Assembly (NCBI RefSeq): GCF_014650915.1
Contig: NZ_BMVW01000001.1
Span: 992,001 to 1,056,000, forward strand
DNA from: Streptomyces poonensis
GTDB lineage: Bacteria > Actinomycetota > Actinomycetes > Streptomycetales > Streptomycetaceae
DNA length: 64,000 bases
Direction: 5' to 3'
The position numbers and the translations under genes were made by a program. Numbering within the stretch: the first letter of the stretch is position 1; each line of letters opens with the position of its first letter. The notes below the pieces were generated by a model. The model was not told the origin of the DNA. It was given only the letters and a program-made list of their open reading frames with translations, and made no database searches. Shown in pieces: positions 1 through 8,535 of the stretch.

Positions 1-560
1 ACCGCCTCGTCGCCGTACTCGGGGATGGGCAGGGCCTCGACACCGCTGTACCTATAGTCGGTGTGCTTGTACGCGGTGCACTTGTCCGACGCCGTGCGCA
101 GGTCGGCGATCACCTTCTCGGCGTCGCTGCGCTCGTGGGCGAGCAGGGCGAGCGAGGTGACGGTCGCATCGAGACCGCTCTCGGCCGCGAGGGTGCGTCC
201 GGTCCGGGACTCCGCGCCCGGGGTGGAGGTGAAGAAGAACATGTCCGCGATCGGCTGGCAGGCGGCCGGCTCGGCGGGCACGGACCCGGCAGGCATGTCC
301 GCCTCGGACGTCTTGGTGACCTTGTAGTCCGGGACGTCACCGCTCGCGAGGGCGGCCTCGTCCAGCTGGGCCGCGGTCAGTGGGGCCTGCGGGGCCTTGT
401 CCTTCGCCTTGCCGAGGCCCGGAGCGGCCGACGCGGACGTCTTCCCGCCCGCCTTCTCCTCCCCGGCGCCGCCACCGCCGCCACCACCACCGCACGCCGC
501 GGTGCATGCCAGCGCCGCCGCCGAGAGGGCCATGGCTGCCCGCGACATGTTCGACTTCAC
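1..560 (-). CDS. Putative secreted lipoprotein, C-terminus cut by window edge
   Basis: Reads leftwards and leaves the window at base 1, so only about 186 residues are visible. The N-terminus has a short basic region, an Ala/Leu-rich core and a lipobox-like TAAC followed by a run of about nine glycines, which is typical of Streptomyces lipoproteins. The mature part (…LDEAALASGDVPDYKV…, …ADMFFFTSTPGAESRTG…) resembles conserved actinomycete lipoproteins with no assigned role, and I do not recognise a catalytic motif. In-frame starts are GTG at 566, GTG at 560 and ATG at 548; a purine-rich AGAGAG lies 10 bases before the GTG at 560. It is probably anchored to the outer face of the membrane. Function unknown. 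Confidence 0.7.
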   Translation of the reverse strand, partial: MKSNMSRAAMALSAAALACTAACGGGGGGGGAGEEKAGGKTSASAAPGLGKAKDKAPQAPLTAAQLDEAALASGDVPDYKVTKTSEADMPAGSVPAEPAACQPIADMFFFTSTPGAESRTGRTLAAESGLDATVTSLALLAHERSDAEKVIADLRTASDKCTAYKHTDYRYSGVEALPIPEYGDEA

Positions 561-600
561 GTCCACCTAGCTCTCTACGCTTCGCGCGTTCCTGGCATCT

Positions 601-652
601 CGCGTGTTTCGCGCGTTGCACACGTTTCACACGTTTCACGTGTTGCACGCGT
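601..652. repeat. Degenerate tandem repeat of CACGTTT-type units
   Basis: Upstream of the lipoprotein gene the sequence repeats CACACGTTT / CACGTTT / CGTGTTGCACG variants about five times. Its composition is unlike the surrounding DNA. Bases 561-870 otherwise hold no gene that I can support. Confidence 0.6.
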
Positions 653-870
653 CAAGACACGCCTCACGGGACTCTGACAGGCACCAGTTCATCAACGACC
701 GGGCAGCGAACGGCAGTCGTCGACATCCGCATGTGATCCACCCCACATAAGTTCCCTGTGAAAACGGGCACAACCGTTCGCGAACCTCGCCGGTCACACC
801 TGCGGAAACAACAGCCACGTCCGCACCTCACGGCACGTGGATCGACCGACTCGACCTGGATGAGGTCCTG

Positions 871-1023
871 ATGAAGCTTCGCCGCGCTCTGGCCACCGCG
901 GGCGCCACGGCCGTACTCGGGCCGCTCGCCCCGGTGTCCGCTCCGGCTGCCTTCGCCGACAGGACCGTGCCGGGCGGGGTGGAAGTCCGCCGCCGCAAGG
1001 GTACGGAGGACACCACCGCGTAA
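871..1023 (+). pseudogene. 50-residue secretion-signal remnant of a surface protein
   Basis: A GAGG ribosome binding site 5 bases upstream precedes ATG at 871. The 50-residue product is almost entirely a Sec signal peptide: MKLRRALATAGATAV, then a hydrophobic stretch, then a signal peptidase site after PAAFA. Only about 20 mature residues follow before a TAA stop. MKLRRA…PAAFAD is the usual N-terminus of much longer Streptomyces sortase-anchored (LAxTG) surface proteins, from memory of the family. No repeat region, LAxTG motif or C-terminal membrane segment follows in any frame before the hairpin at 1122. I read it as the front of a deleted surface-protein gene. It could instead be a genuine tiny secreted protein. 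Confidence 0.55.
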
Positions 1024-1121
1024 CGGCGGCCGCGCCGACGGGCGACGGACCGTCCGGCGGTCCACCGCCCGGCCGTCACACGGCCACCCACAAGCTGCGA
1101 CAGGCGTAACGCCTCGCGCAA

Positions 1122-1163
1122 GAAGAAGGACCCGCACTCGGAGGGGGGTGCGGGTCCTTCTTC
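1122..1163. terminator. Strong bidirectional hairpin terminator
   Basis: A perfect 16-bp stem (1122-1137 pairing with 1148-1163, starting GAAGAAGGACCC) encloses a G-rich loop. It lies between the small plus-strand ORF and the 3' end of the minus-strand GMC oxidoreductase gene and could stop transcription from both sides. Confidence 0.75.
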
Positions 1164-1174
1164 ATACCGTCACC

Positions 1175-1227
1175 GCCTCGTCCTCCGTCTCGTCCTCCGC
1201 CTCGTCCTCCGCCTCGTCCTCCGCCTC
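1175..1227. repeat. 12-bp tandem repeat (CCTCGTCCTCCG)x4
   Basis: About four near-identical 12-bp units lie directly after the stop codon of the GMC oxidoreductase gene, between it and the terminator. Confidence 0.75.
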
Positions 1228-1237
1228 TCCCCTGCCG

Positions 1238-3103
1238 TCACTTCTTCGGCGGCACCACCGGCACTTCCAGGAACGGCAGCCGCAGTCCGCCGAACGCGTC
1301 CGCCGGGACCGCCGGGTTCCGGGGCTCCACCGGCTTCAGCCGCTCGTACGCGGCACCCTGCGCCGGACGCGGGTCCGCCTCACCCTTGTTGGGCCAGAAC
1401 GACATCGCGCGCTCGGCCTGCGCGGTGATCGTGAGCGAGGGGTTGACGCCGAGGTTCGCCGAGACCGCGGAGCCGTCGACGACGGAGATGCCCGGATGGC
1501 CGTACAGCCGGTGGTACGGGTCGATCACGCCCTCCTCGCGGGAGGCACCGATCGGGCAGCCGCCCAGAAAGTGGGCGGTGAGCGGGGTGCCCATCAGCTC
1601 GCCGACGTTGCTGCCCGGGAAGCCGTTGATCTCGTCGGCGAGGACGGACGCGGCCTCGGTGGCGGCCTTGATCTGCTTGGGGTTGGGCGCGCCATGCCCC
1701 TGACGGGCGGTCAGCAGCCCTTTCCCCGGACCCTTTTGCTTCAGATGGGTCGTCAGGGAGTTGTCCAGGGACTGCATCACCAGGCCGATGATGGAGCGCT
1801 CCGACCAGCGGCGGTTGGAGAGCGAGCGGACCATGAGCCACGGGTGGCGTGCCGCGTTCCCGAGCCAGGCGAGGGCGCGGGAGGAGCCCTCCGCGTACGG
1901 GACCTGAAGGATCGACAGGCCGCCCATGGCATTGGAGCCCCTGCCGTAGCGGACGGGTTCGATGTGGGTGTTGCCGTCGGGGTGGATCGAGGAGGTGATG
2001 GCCACACCCCGCGTGAAGTCGGCCTTGGGCTCGCCGTGCGCCTTGCGGTACCGGCGGTCGTCGGTCTGCGCGCCCACCAGGGCCTCGGAGTTCGTGCGGG
2101 TCAGCATGCCCAGCCGGCCGGACAGGTGGGGCAGCTGGCCACCCTCCTTCATCCGGTGCAACAGCGTCTGGGTGCCGTATGTGCCGGCCGCGATGACGAC
2201 GCGGCGCGCCCGGAAGATCCGTCCCTCGGGCTCAGTGGATCCCGCGGATCCCGCGGATCCCTTCGGTCGTGTTCGCCCCTTGCGTCTGGCGTCGGTCGGG
2301 AGCGTGGTGACGGCGTATCCGCCGCGGGAGTCGTCCGTGACCGAGACGACCGTCGTCATCGGATGGACGACCGCGCCCGCCTTCTCGGCGAGGTACAGAT
2401 AGTTCTCGTTGAGGGTGTTCTTCGCGCCGTGGCGGCAGCCCGTCATGCACTCGCCGCACTCGGAGCAGGCCCGCCGGGCGGGGCCCGCGCCGCCGAAGTA
2501 CGGGTCAGGGACCTCCTCGCCCGGCTTGGCCGTCACTGTCCCGTCGCCGTCCTCCCCGTCACCGAAGAAGACGCCGACGGGCGCCAGATGGAACGTGTCG
2601 CCGCAGCCCATCCGCTCGGCGGCCGCCTTGAGGTGGACGTCCGACGGGGTCGTCGTCGGGTTGATGCGTACGCCGAGCATGCGCCGGGCCTGGTCGTAGT
2701 ACGGCCGGAGCTCCTCCTGCCAGTCGGTGATGTCCTTCCACTGCGGGTCCTCGAAGAAGGCCCTCGGCGGTACGTAGAGGGTGTTGGCGTAGTTCAGGGA
2801 GCCGCCGCCGACGCCGGCGCCCGCCAGCACCATGACGTTGCCCAGCAGGTGGATGCGCTGGATGCCGTACATGCCGAGCCGGGGTGCCCAGAGGTAGTTC
2901 CTCAGGTCCCAGGAGTTCTTCGGCAGCGACTGGCGGGTGAAGCGGCGGCCCGCCTCCAGCACGCCCACGCGGTAGCCCTTCTCGGTCAGGCGCAGGGCGG
3001 TGACGGAGCCGCCGAAGCCGGAGCCGACGACGATGACGTCGTAGTCGTACGCCTCGTCGTCGGAGTCGTACGCCTGCTTGCGGGCAGCGTCGTCCAGGGA
3101 CAT
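1238..3103 (-). CDS. GMC-family oxidoreductase, cholesterol-oxidase (ChoD)-like
   Basis: A 621-residue FAD enzyme expected to oxidise an alcohol or sterol-like substrate to a ketone or aldehyde. The N-terminus carries the FAD-binding Rossmann motif (VIVVGSGFGGSV). The GMC glycine-rich segment (GAGVGGGSLNYAN) follows, and the conserved C-terminal signature (…SANLGVNPSLTITAQAERA) closes it. An unusual cluster Cys213-x2-Cys216-x2-Cys219-x3-Cys223 sits mid-protein. Start chosen at ATG 3103, preceded by GAGGAG at 5-7 bases; the reading frame stays open upstream but has no better site. A short in-frame 9-bp repeat (GGATCCCGC, 2237-2261) inserts Gly-Ser-Ala triplets. It follows the aldehyde dehydrogenase gene on the same strand, suggesting successive oxidation of one substrate. 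The exact substrate is not evident. Confidence 0.85.
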   Translation of the reverse strand: MSLDDAARKQAYDSDDEAYDYDVIVVGSGFGGSVTALRLTEKGYRVGVLEAGRRFTRQSLPKNSWDLRNYLWAPRLGMYGIQRIHLLGNVMVLAGAGVGGGSLNYANTLYVPPRAFFEDPQWKDITDWQEELRPYYDQARRMLGVRINPTTTPSDVHLKAAAERMGCGDTFHLAPVGVFFGDGEDGDGTVTAKPGEEVPDPYFGGAGPARRACSECGECMTGCRHGAKNTLNENYLYLAEKAGAVVHPMTTVVSVTDDSRGGYAVTTLPTDARRKGRTRPKGSAGSAGSTEPEGRIFRARRVVIAAGTYGTQTLLHRMKEGGQLPHLSGRLGMLTRTNSEALVGAQTDDRRYRKAHGEPKADFTRGVAITSSIHPDGNTHIEPVRYGRGSNAMGGLSILQVPYAEGSSRALAWLGNAARHPWLMVRSLSNRRWSERSIIGLVMQSLDNSLTTHLKQKGPGKGLLTARQGHGAPNPKQIKAATEAASVLADEINGFPGSNVGELMGTPLTAHFLGGCPIGASREEGVIDPYHRLYGHPGISVVDGSAVSANLGVNPSLTITAQAERAMSFWPNKGEADPRPAQGAAYERLKPVEPRNPAVPADAFGGLRLPFLEVPVVPPKK

Positions 3104-3128
3104 GTGCTCTCCTCGTTGAGAACTGCCG

Positions 3129-3186
3129 GAGTCGGCGGGGTCGGCGGGAGTCGGCAGGAGTCGGCGGGGGCAGGATTCGGCAGGGG
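3129..3186. repeat. Tandem repeat of GGAGTCGGCGGG-like units
   Basis: About five degenerate 10-12 bp copies of GAGTCGGCGGG lie between the aldehyde dehydrogenase stop and the GMC oxidoreductase start, just upstream of that gene's ribosome binding site. Confidence 0.7.
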
Positions 3187-3232
3187 CGGGGACGGGGCTG
3201 GCACGGCCCACGGAGCGGGCCGGGTGCCGCGC

Positions 3233-4879
3233 TCAGCGCAGCCGGAAGGCCTTCATCAACCTCAGGCTGCGGCTCATGAACGCCGCGTACTTCTCGTCGT
3301 CCATGCCGAGCGAGGGCGCCATCGGCAGCAGCCGCTGGTGGGCGACGGTCTGGGCCTCGGTGTACTTGAGGATGCCCTCGGAGCCGTGGCGGCGGCCGAG
3401 GCCGGAGTCCTTCATGCCGCCCATGGGCGACTGGACGCTGCCGTACGCGGCGGCGTAACCCTCGTTGACGTTGACCGTGCCGGTGCGCAGCCGGGCGGCG
3501 ACCGCGCGGCCCCGGCGCCCGTCCTTCGTCCACACCGACGCGTTCAGTCCGTACGGGGTGGCGTTGGCGAGCAGGATCGCCTCGTCCTCGTCCTTGACGC
3601 GGTAGACGGACACGACCGGACCAAACGTTTCCTCATTGCACACGGCCATGGGGGCCTCCACGCCGTCGAGGATGGTCGGCTCGTAGAAGTACGGGCCGAT
3701 GTCCGGGCGGGCGACCCCGCCGGCGACGATCTTCGCGCCCTTGGCGACAGCCTCCTCCACGTGCCGCTTGACGGCCTCCAGCTGCCGCTCGCCGGCCAGC
3801 GAGCCCATGTCGGCCCCGTACGCGAGGGCGGTACCCAGCCGCATCGCGCGCGTGCGGGCCGCGAACCGCTCCAGGAAGGCGTCGGCGACCGACTCGTGCA
3901 CGTACAGCCGTTCGATGGAGATGCAGAGCTGGCCGGCGGACGAGAAGCAGGCGCGGACCGCGCCCGCGGCCGCCTTGTCGAGGTCGGCGTCGTCCAGGAC
4001 CAGCATGGCGTTCTTGCCGCCGAGTTCGAGGGAGACGCCGACGAGCCGGGCCGCGGCGCTCTGCGCGACCTCGCGGCCGGTGCGCGTGGAGCCGGTGAAG
4101 GAGACGTAGTCGCCGCGCCGGACGACCTCGGGACCGACCACCGGTCCCGCGCCGATGACGACCTGGAACGCCTCGGCGGGCAGCCCGGCCTCGATGAGCA
4201 GGTCACGGGCCCACAGCGCGGTGAGCGCGCTCTCCGTGTCGGGCTTCATCACCACCGCGTTGCCCGCGACGAAGGCGGGCAGCGCGTCGCCGACGGACAG
4301 CTCCAGAGGGTAGTTCCAGGGGACGATCTGGCCGACGACACCGCGCGGGTGGCGCAGTTCGGTGACGCGCGTGAGCGTGGGTATGGCGCCGGTGTGCCGC
4401 TTGGGCCTCAGATACGCGGCCGCCCCGCGCCCGTAGTGCCGCGCCGCCACGGCGACGGCCTGCACCTCCTCGTGGGCGTGCAGTCGCGCCTTGCCGGTCT
4501 CCAGCTGGATCAGGTCCAGCACCTCGGCCTGGCGTTCGAGCAGCAGGTCGTGGAAGCGGAGCAGGACGGCCGCGCGCTGCCGTACGGGCACCTGGGCCCA
4601 GACGACCTGTGCGGCGCGCGCCTGCTCGAACGCCTTGTGCACGTCCTCGGGCGTCGCCTCGGGCAGGTCGGCCAGCTTCTCTCCGGTGAACGGCGTGTGG
4701 ACGGCCGTACTGCCGGAGCCCGCCACTCCCTTGGTGAGCTGGGCGACCAGTTCCGGGGTGACCACGTCCGCGGCCGTGCGGACGCCCTCCGGGGTGGGGG
4801 CAACGGGGTTGAGACCGGGGGTGCCAGTCGCACCGGTCATGCCCGTACTGGCCTTCTCAGGAGCCTGCGCGTCGGTCAT
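3233..4879 (-). CDS. Aldehyde dehydrogenase family protein (succinate-semialdehyde dehydrogenase type)
   Basis: A 548-residue NAD(P)-dependent aldehyde dehydrogenase. Visible motifs are the oxyanion-site region VPWNYPLELS, the cofactor segment VSFTGSTRTGRE, the glutamate motif LELGGKN, and the catalytic cysteine in SAGQLCIS. The C-terminal FGPVVSVYRV and GSVQSPMGGMKDSGLGRRHG blocks are complete, so the enzyme should be active. It resembles the GabD2 / succinate-semialdehyde class. The N-terminal ~50 residues are poorly conserved and Pro/Thr-rich. ATG 4879 has no clear Shine-Dalgarno, so a leaderless message or a start a few codons downstream is possible. The GMC oxidoreductase follows 129 bases later on the same strand; the two could turn an alcohol into an acid. 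Confidence 0.85.
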   Translation of the reverse strand: MTDAQAPEKASTGMTGATGTPGLNPVAPTPEGVRTAADVVTPELVAQLTKGVAGSGSTAVHTPFTGEKLADLPEATPEDVHKAFEQARAAQVVWAQVPVRQRAAVLLRFHDLLLERQAEVLDLIQLETGKARLHAHEEVQAVAVAARHYGRGAAAYLRPKRHTGAIPTLTRVTELRHPRGVVGQIVPWNYPLELSVGDALPAFVAGNAVVMKPDTESALTALWARDLLIEAGLPAEAFQVVIGAGPVVGPEVVRRGDYVSFTGSTRTGREVAQSAAARLVGVSLELGGKNAMLVLDDADLDKAAAGAVRACFSSAGQLCISIERLYVHESVADAFLERFAARTRAMRLGTALAYGADMGSLAGERQLEAVKRHVEEAVAKGAKIVAGGVARPDIGPYFYEPTILDGVEAPMAVCNEETFGPVVSVYRVKDEDEAILLANATPYGLNASVWTKDGRRGRAVAARLRTGTVNVNEGYAAAYGSVQSPMGGMKDSGLGRRHGSEGILKYTEAQTVAHQRLLPMAPSLGMDDEKYAAFMSRSLRLMKAFRLR

Positions 4880-5007
4880 GAGGCGCAGGGTATGCCTGCG
4901 CGAAGGCTTTGGGTACCCGTCGGTAACAGGGTTTCACCGTGCATACACACCGCGCCAGTGATCGGTGGCAACGAATGCGCTGATCAGGGCCTTGTGCCAC
5001 ATCGTGG

Positions 5008-6936
5008 TCACGTCGTGAGGATCTCCAGCCGCTCCCGGGCTCCCTTGAAGACAGCGGTGCCCCTCTTCTCGTCCGGCGTTCCCTTCGGCATGTCCACGCG
5101 CAGTTCGTACATCCGGCCGTCGTCGACGAGGACGAACAGCTCCATCGTCCTGATACGCCTTCCCTCCGTCTCGTACGTGGTGTCGGCGAGCACCGCCTCG
5201 TACCCGTGGAAGCTGGTCGACGTGTACAGCGTCTTGGACTCTCCGTACCCGGCCCAGGTCTCGGCCGCCTCCTCCGCCTGCCCCCTCGGTGAGAGCGGCG
5301 CCAGGTCCCACTGGGTCAGACGTACCTCGATGACCCCGTCGTTGTCGTACAGCGCCATCCTGGGCTGGTCGTTCGGCCCGCCCTGCTCGTGGAAGCGCAG
5401 GTACTGCCGGGGCAGGGAGAGTACGGCTTTCAGATCCTTCTCCTGGTGGGCGACCCAGCTGCCGGAGGGGTAGGGGGAGTCGGAGGAGTGGGAAGTGGCC
5501 GGAGGGTCGGAGACCTCAGGGGAATCGGAGGAGCCGGGAGACGAAGGGCTGGATCCGGAGGGCTCGTTCGCGGAACCGGCGGTCACGGATCCGCTGTCGT
5601 GGCCGTCGTCAGTGAGGGAGGTGCCGATCCAGACCCCGCCGACCAGGAGAGCTGCGCCGAGGAGTGTGGTGGTGAGGAGGCGGGCGGGTATGCGGGAATG
5701 CTTGGCGGGTGAGGACGCCGTGAGTGACTCGGGGGCCCGCTGGGACGGAGGCGCGGACGCGGCGCCGTCCGGCTCCGGCTCCGGCTCCGGATCCTGCTCC
5801 GGCTCCGGCTTCAGCTCCGGCTCCGGCTTCAGCTCCGGTTTTTCCCGCGGTACGTCGCCGCCCAGATCCTCCCGCAGCACATCACCGCCCGGCTCGGCCT
5901 GCCGTACGTCGCCTCGTACGTCATCTCGTACGTCACCTCGTACGTCGCCTCGTGCGCCGCCGCCCGGTTCCTCCGTCTCGTCGGCGGAGCCGGTGGCGCC
6001 GCGGAGACGCACCGTACCGACGTCGTCGGCGAACTCCCGCAGCCCGGAGGCGTCCTGCGGAGGAACCGGCGATCCCTTCTCCGGTACGGGCCAGCCCTCC
6101 GCCACGGCCTCCAGTACGGTCGCGACCTCCTCCGCACCGGGCCGGTCCTCCGGGGCCTTGGCGAGCAGCCGAACGATCAGCGGGCCGAGCGGTCCGGCCT
6201 GCCGGGGCTCCGGCGGCTCGACGGAGAGGATCGCGGCGAGGGTGGACTCCAGAGTCGTCCGCCGGAACGGGGACCAGCCCTCGACAGCCGCGTACAGCAG
6301 GACTCCCAGCGACCACAGGTCGGAGGCCGGACCGGTGCCGCGCCCGGACATCCGCTCCGGCGCGACGAACTCCAGCGAGCCGATGAACTCGCCGCTCACG
6401 GTCAGGGACTCCTCTCCCTGGATGTGGGCGATGCCGAAGTCGGTGAGGACGACGCGGTCGTGGCGGCCGATGAGCACGTTGGCCGGTTTCACGTCACGGT
6501 GCACGATGCCCACGTCGTGAGCGGCTTTGAGGGCCCCCACGACGGCCAGGCCGATACGGGCGGTCTCGGCGGGCCCGAGGGCACCGCGCTGGAGGACTTC
6601 GTGGAGGGACTCGCCCCGGATCAGCTCCATGACGATCCACGGCAGCCCGTCCTCCACGACCACGTCGTGGATGGACACGGCGGCGGGGTGGTCGACACGG
6701 GCGGCGGCCCTGGCCTCGCGGTGCAGCCGGTGGGCGGCGCGCCGGCGGCCGGCGTCGCCGGGGTTCTCCGGGTCCCCGGGCAGGCGGGGCTGCTTGACCG
6801 CGACCTCACGCTCGACGAGTTCGTCGACGGCACGCCACACGGTGCCCATGCCTCCGGAACCGATGCGCTCGGTGAGGCGGTAGCGGCCGCCGAGCAGGCG
6901 CCCTCCTGGTACCCCGTTGCCCGCCTCTTCGCTCAT
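5008..6936 (-). CDS. Membrane Ser/Thr protein kinase with extracytoplasmic sensor domain
   Basis: A 642-residue Hanks-type (PknB-like) kinase. The kinase domain covers residues 18-280: glycine loop GSGGMG (26-31), ATP-binding Lys48, HRD 146-148 followed by VKPAN, and DFG 166-168, so it should be active. A low-complexity linker rich in RGDVRD and Pro-Glu repeats follows. One membrane segment lies near 419-441, then a Ser/Pro-rich spacer, then an outer domain of about 160 residues (…DGVIEVRLTQWD…, …ELFVLVDDGRMYELRVDMP). That outer domain resembles the tails of three neighbouring kinases. It carries no PASTA repeats, so it is unlikely to be a peptidoglycan sensor of the PknB kind. Ligand unknown. 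Confidence 0.9.
   Translation of the reverse strand: MSEEAGNGVPGGRLLGGRYRLTERIGSGGMGTVWRAVDELVEREVAVKQPRLPGDPENPGDAGRRRAAHRLHREARAAARVDHPAAVSIHDVVVEDGLPWIVMELIRGESLHEVLQRGALGPAETARIGLAVVGALKAAHDVGIVHRDVKPANVLIGRHDRVVLTDFGIAHIQGEESLTVSGEFIGSLEFVAPERMSGRGTGPASDLWSLGVLLYAAVEGWSPFRRTTLESTLAAILSVEPPEPRQAGPLGPLIVRLLAKAPEDRPGAEEVATVLEAVAEGWPVPEKGSPVPPQDASGLREFADDVGTVRLRGATGSADETEEPGGGARGDVRGDVRDDVRGDVRQAEPGGDVLREDLGGDVPREKPELKPEPELKPEPEQDPEPEPEPDGAASAPPSQRAPESLTASSPAKHSRIPARLLTTTLLGAALLVGGVWIGTSLTDDGHDSGSVTAGSANEPSGSSPSSPGSSDSPEVSDPPATSHSSDSPYPSGSWVAHQEKDLKAVLSLPRQYLRFHEQGGPNDQPRMALYDNDGVIEVRLTQWDLAPLSPRGQAEEAAETWAGYGESKTLYTSTSFHGYEAVLADTTYETEGRRIRTMELFVLVDDGRMYELRVDMPKGTPDEKRGTAVFKGARERLEILTT
5760..5955. 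repeat. Low-complexity coding repeats in kinase linker
   Basis: Two repeat blocks lie inside the kinase gene: CTCCGG hexamers with a CTTCAG variant (about 5768-5840, Pro-Glu/Lys on the minus strand) and 12-bp CTCGTACGTC-type units (about 5905-5955, RGDV repeats). Confidence 0.7.
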
Positions 6937-7010
6937 GTCCCATCAGTACCGCGCAGGGCGGGAGCTTGTCGACGGCGCTCCGCCTCAGTCCCGCGGATCT
7001 CGGCAGCTGG

Positions 7011-7037
7011 CCCTGCTGTCCCTGCTGTCCCTGCTGC
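7011..7037. repeat. 9-bp tandem repeat CCCTGCTGT x3
   Basis: Three consecutive 9-bp copies directly follow the stop codon of the lipid kinase gene, ahead of the Ser/Thr kinase start region. Confidence 0.8.
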
Positions 7038-8447
7038 CTATGCTTCCTTACTGACCCGCGGGCCCTGGCGGCTCTTGGGCAGGGCCGTGCGTCCGACGGC
7101 CGCCGCGAGCTTGCGCAGCCGTCGCCAGTCCAGGGGCGGTGTGGGGTCCGGGACGCCGGGCCGGTCGGCGGGCACCCGCACCCGCAGGGCGCGCGGCGCG
7201 ATCCGGCACCGTACGGGCGTCGGCAGGCACAGCGCCTCTCCGTCGATCCCCACGTCGATCTCGGACCGGTCGGCCTCGACGATCACCTCCTGGGCGGTCA
7301 GGACGGTGACACCGGGGGCGTTGGGTCCGAGCAGCAGGGCGGCGGCCTCGGCGGCGTTCCCCACCTTGATGCCGAGCACTCCCAGCCAACCGGAGTCCAG
7401 CCGCTCGCGCCGCCCGAGGCCGAGCAGGTCGTCGCTGCGGTAGGGGTTGTTGGAGACGAGCACGGCCTGGGGCGCCTCGACGACGGTCTTCTCGGCGTAC
7501 GCGACCAGCGTCGGCCCGCGCTGGTGGGTGAGCAGGTCGGGCAGCAGCTCCAGTGCCGTACGCACCTTGTCGCCCCGGTACTCCGGGCTCTGCACGACTG
7601 CGGCGTAGGCGCCGAAGGAGGCGTTGTTGACGAAGGGGTACGGTGCGCCGGCCCCGGGACTCTCGGCGAACCCGAGGTCGACGCGGAGTTCGACGCCCGC
7701 GGCGGTGAGCGCGTCGAGGCAGGCGGCGGGGTCGTCGCGGTCGAGCCCGAGATCCATGGCGAAGTGGTTGCGGGTACCGGCGGAGATCACGAGGAAGGGG
7801 AGGTCGTGCTCGGCGGCGACGGCGGCGACCAACGCCTGCGTACCGTCCCCACCGGCGACACCGAGCAGGTCGGCGCCGCCCCGGACCGCGTCCTGGGCGA
7901 GCGCGACGACGTCCTCGTCCCCGTCCGTCCGGTCCGGGTCGAGCAGATGGACACGCGCGCCCAGTCGCTCGGCCTTCTCCTTCAGCCCGAACCGTTCCAC
8001 CTTGCCGTCACCGGACCGCGGATTCATGATCAGGAACGGCCGTTCCGGGACGGGCGCACGATACTCACGCACGCGCACCTGATGGGACCTCGTGCTGCTC
8101 AGCGCGAACTTGCCCGCCCACACCGCCAGCGCCCACAGCGCCAGGGACACGACGACGATCCACAGCAGGTTGGCGGCGGCGAACAGCACCGCGACGACGA
8201 CGGGCGCGGCGACCGCGAGCAGGACGGCGGCGCCCCGGGCCGCTCCCTTACGGGTCAGCGCCCACCAGAGCCCGGCGAGGGCGAGCCCCACGCCCAGCAG
8301 ACCGCCGGCGAGCAACAGCACACTCGCGGCCCTGGCGACGGCCACGGGCAGCAGCACGGCCAGGGCCGCGGCGCCCAACGCGACACGGGCCGCCCAGCGC
8401 TGCCGCGCGTGAGCCCGTCCGTCGAAATCGATGCCCACCCCACTCAT
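7038..8447 (-). CDS. Diacylglycerol/sphingosine kinase-family (DAGKc) membrane protein
   Basis: About 469 residues from ATG 8447. The first ~130 residues hold roughly four hydrophobic helices. They are followed by a DAGKc catalytic domain: phosphate-binding start FLIMNPRSGDGKVERFG, the signature GVAGGDGTQALV, SAGTRNHFAMDLG, and a C-terminal beta-sandwich (IDVGIDGEALCLP). It should transfer phosphate from ATP to a membrane lipid such as diacylglycerol. The family also includes lipid kinases of cell-envelope synthesis. The frame stays open 33 codons further upstream to 8546, but that stretch is a Gly/Arg/Trp repeat made by G-tracts, so I prefer 8447. It lies beside kinases and a divergent glycosyltransferase, suggesting an envelope-lipid role. 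Confidence 0.85.
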   Translation of the reverse strand: MSGVGIDFDGRAHARQRWAARVALGAAALAVLLPVAVARAASVLLLAGGLLGVGLALAGLWWALTRKGAARGAAVLLAVAAPVVVAVLFAAANLLWIVVVSLALWALAVWAGKFALSSTRSHQVRVREYRAPVPERPFLIMNPRSGDGKVERFGLKEKAERLGARVHLLDPDRTDGDEDVVALAQDAVRGGADLLGVAGGDGTQALVAAVAAEHDLPFLVISAGTRNHFAMDLGLDRDDPAACLDALTAAGVELRVDLGFAESPGAGAPYPFVNNASFGAYAAVVQSPEYRGDKVRTALELLPDLLTHQRGPTLVAYAEKTVVEAPQAVLVSNNPYRSDDLLGLGRRERLDSGWLGVLGIKVGNAAEAAALLLGPNAPGVTVLTAQEVIVEADRSEIDVGIDGEALCLPTPVRCRIAPRALRVRVPADRPGVPDPTPPLDWRRLRKLAAAVGRTALPKSRQGPRVSKEA

Positions 8448-8535
8448 CCCCCCATCCCCCATCCCCCCATTCCACCCATCCCCCCACTGCGCCCATCCCC
8501 CATTCCGCCCGCCCCGCCCGCCCCGCCCGCCCCTG
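8447..8535. repeat. G-tract repeat (CCCCCCAT / CCCCGCC) over the lipid kinase start
   Basis: The plus strand carries repeated CCCCCCATCC units then CCGCCCGCC units; the minus strand therefore carries many closely spaced runs of 3-6 Gs at the 5' end of the lipid kinase gene, able in principle to form a G-quadruplex in its DNA or mRNA leader. Confidence 0.7.

Noticed and set aside
664-1137. Minus-strand open frame of 157 codons
   Set aside because: No ribosome site or domain is seen, it runs through the repeat, the small signal-peptide ORF and the terminator stem, and its codon use is poor.
1148-5473. A 1441-codon open frame on the plus strand
   Set aside because: It lies antisense to the GMC oxidoreductase, the aldehyde dehydrogenase and part of a kinase, whose motifs are clear. 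Long antisense frames are expected at this GC content.
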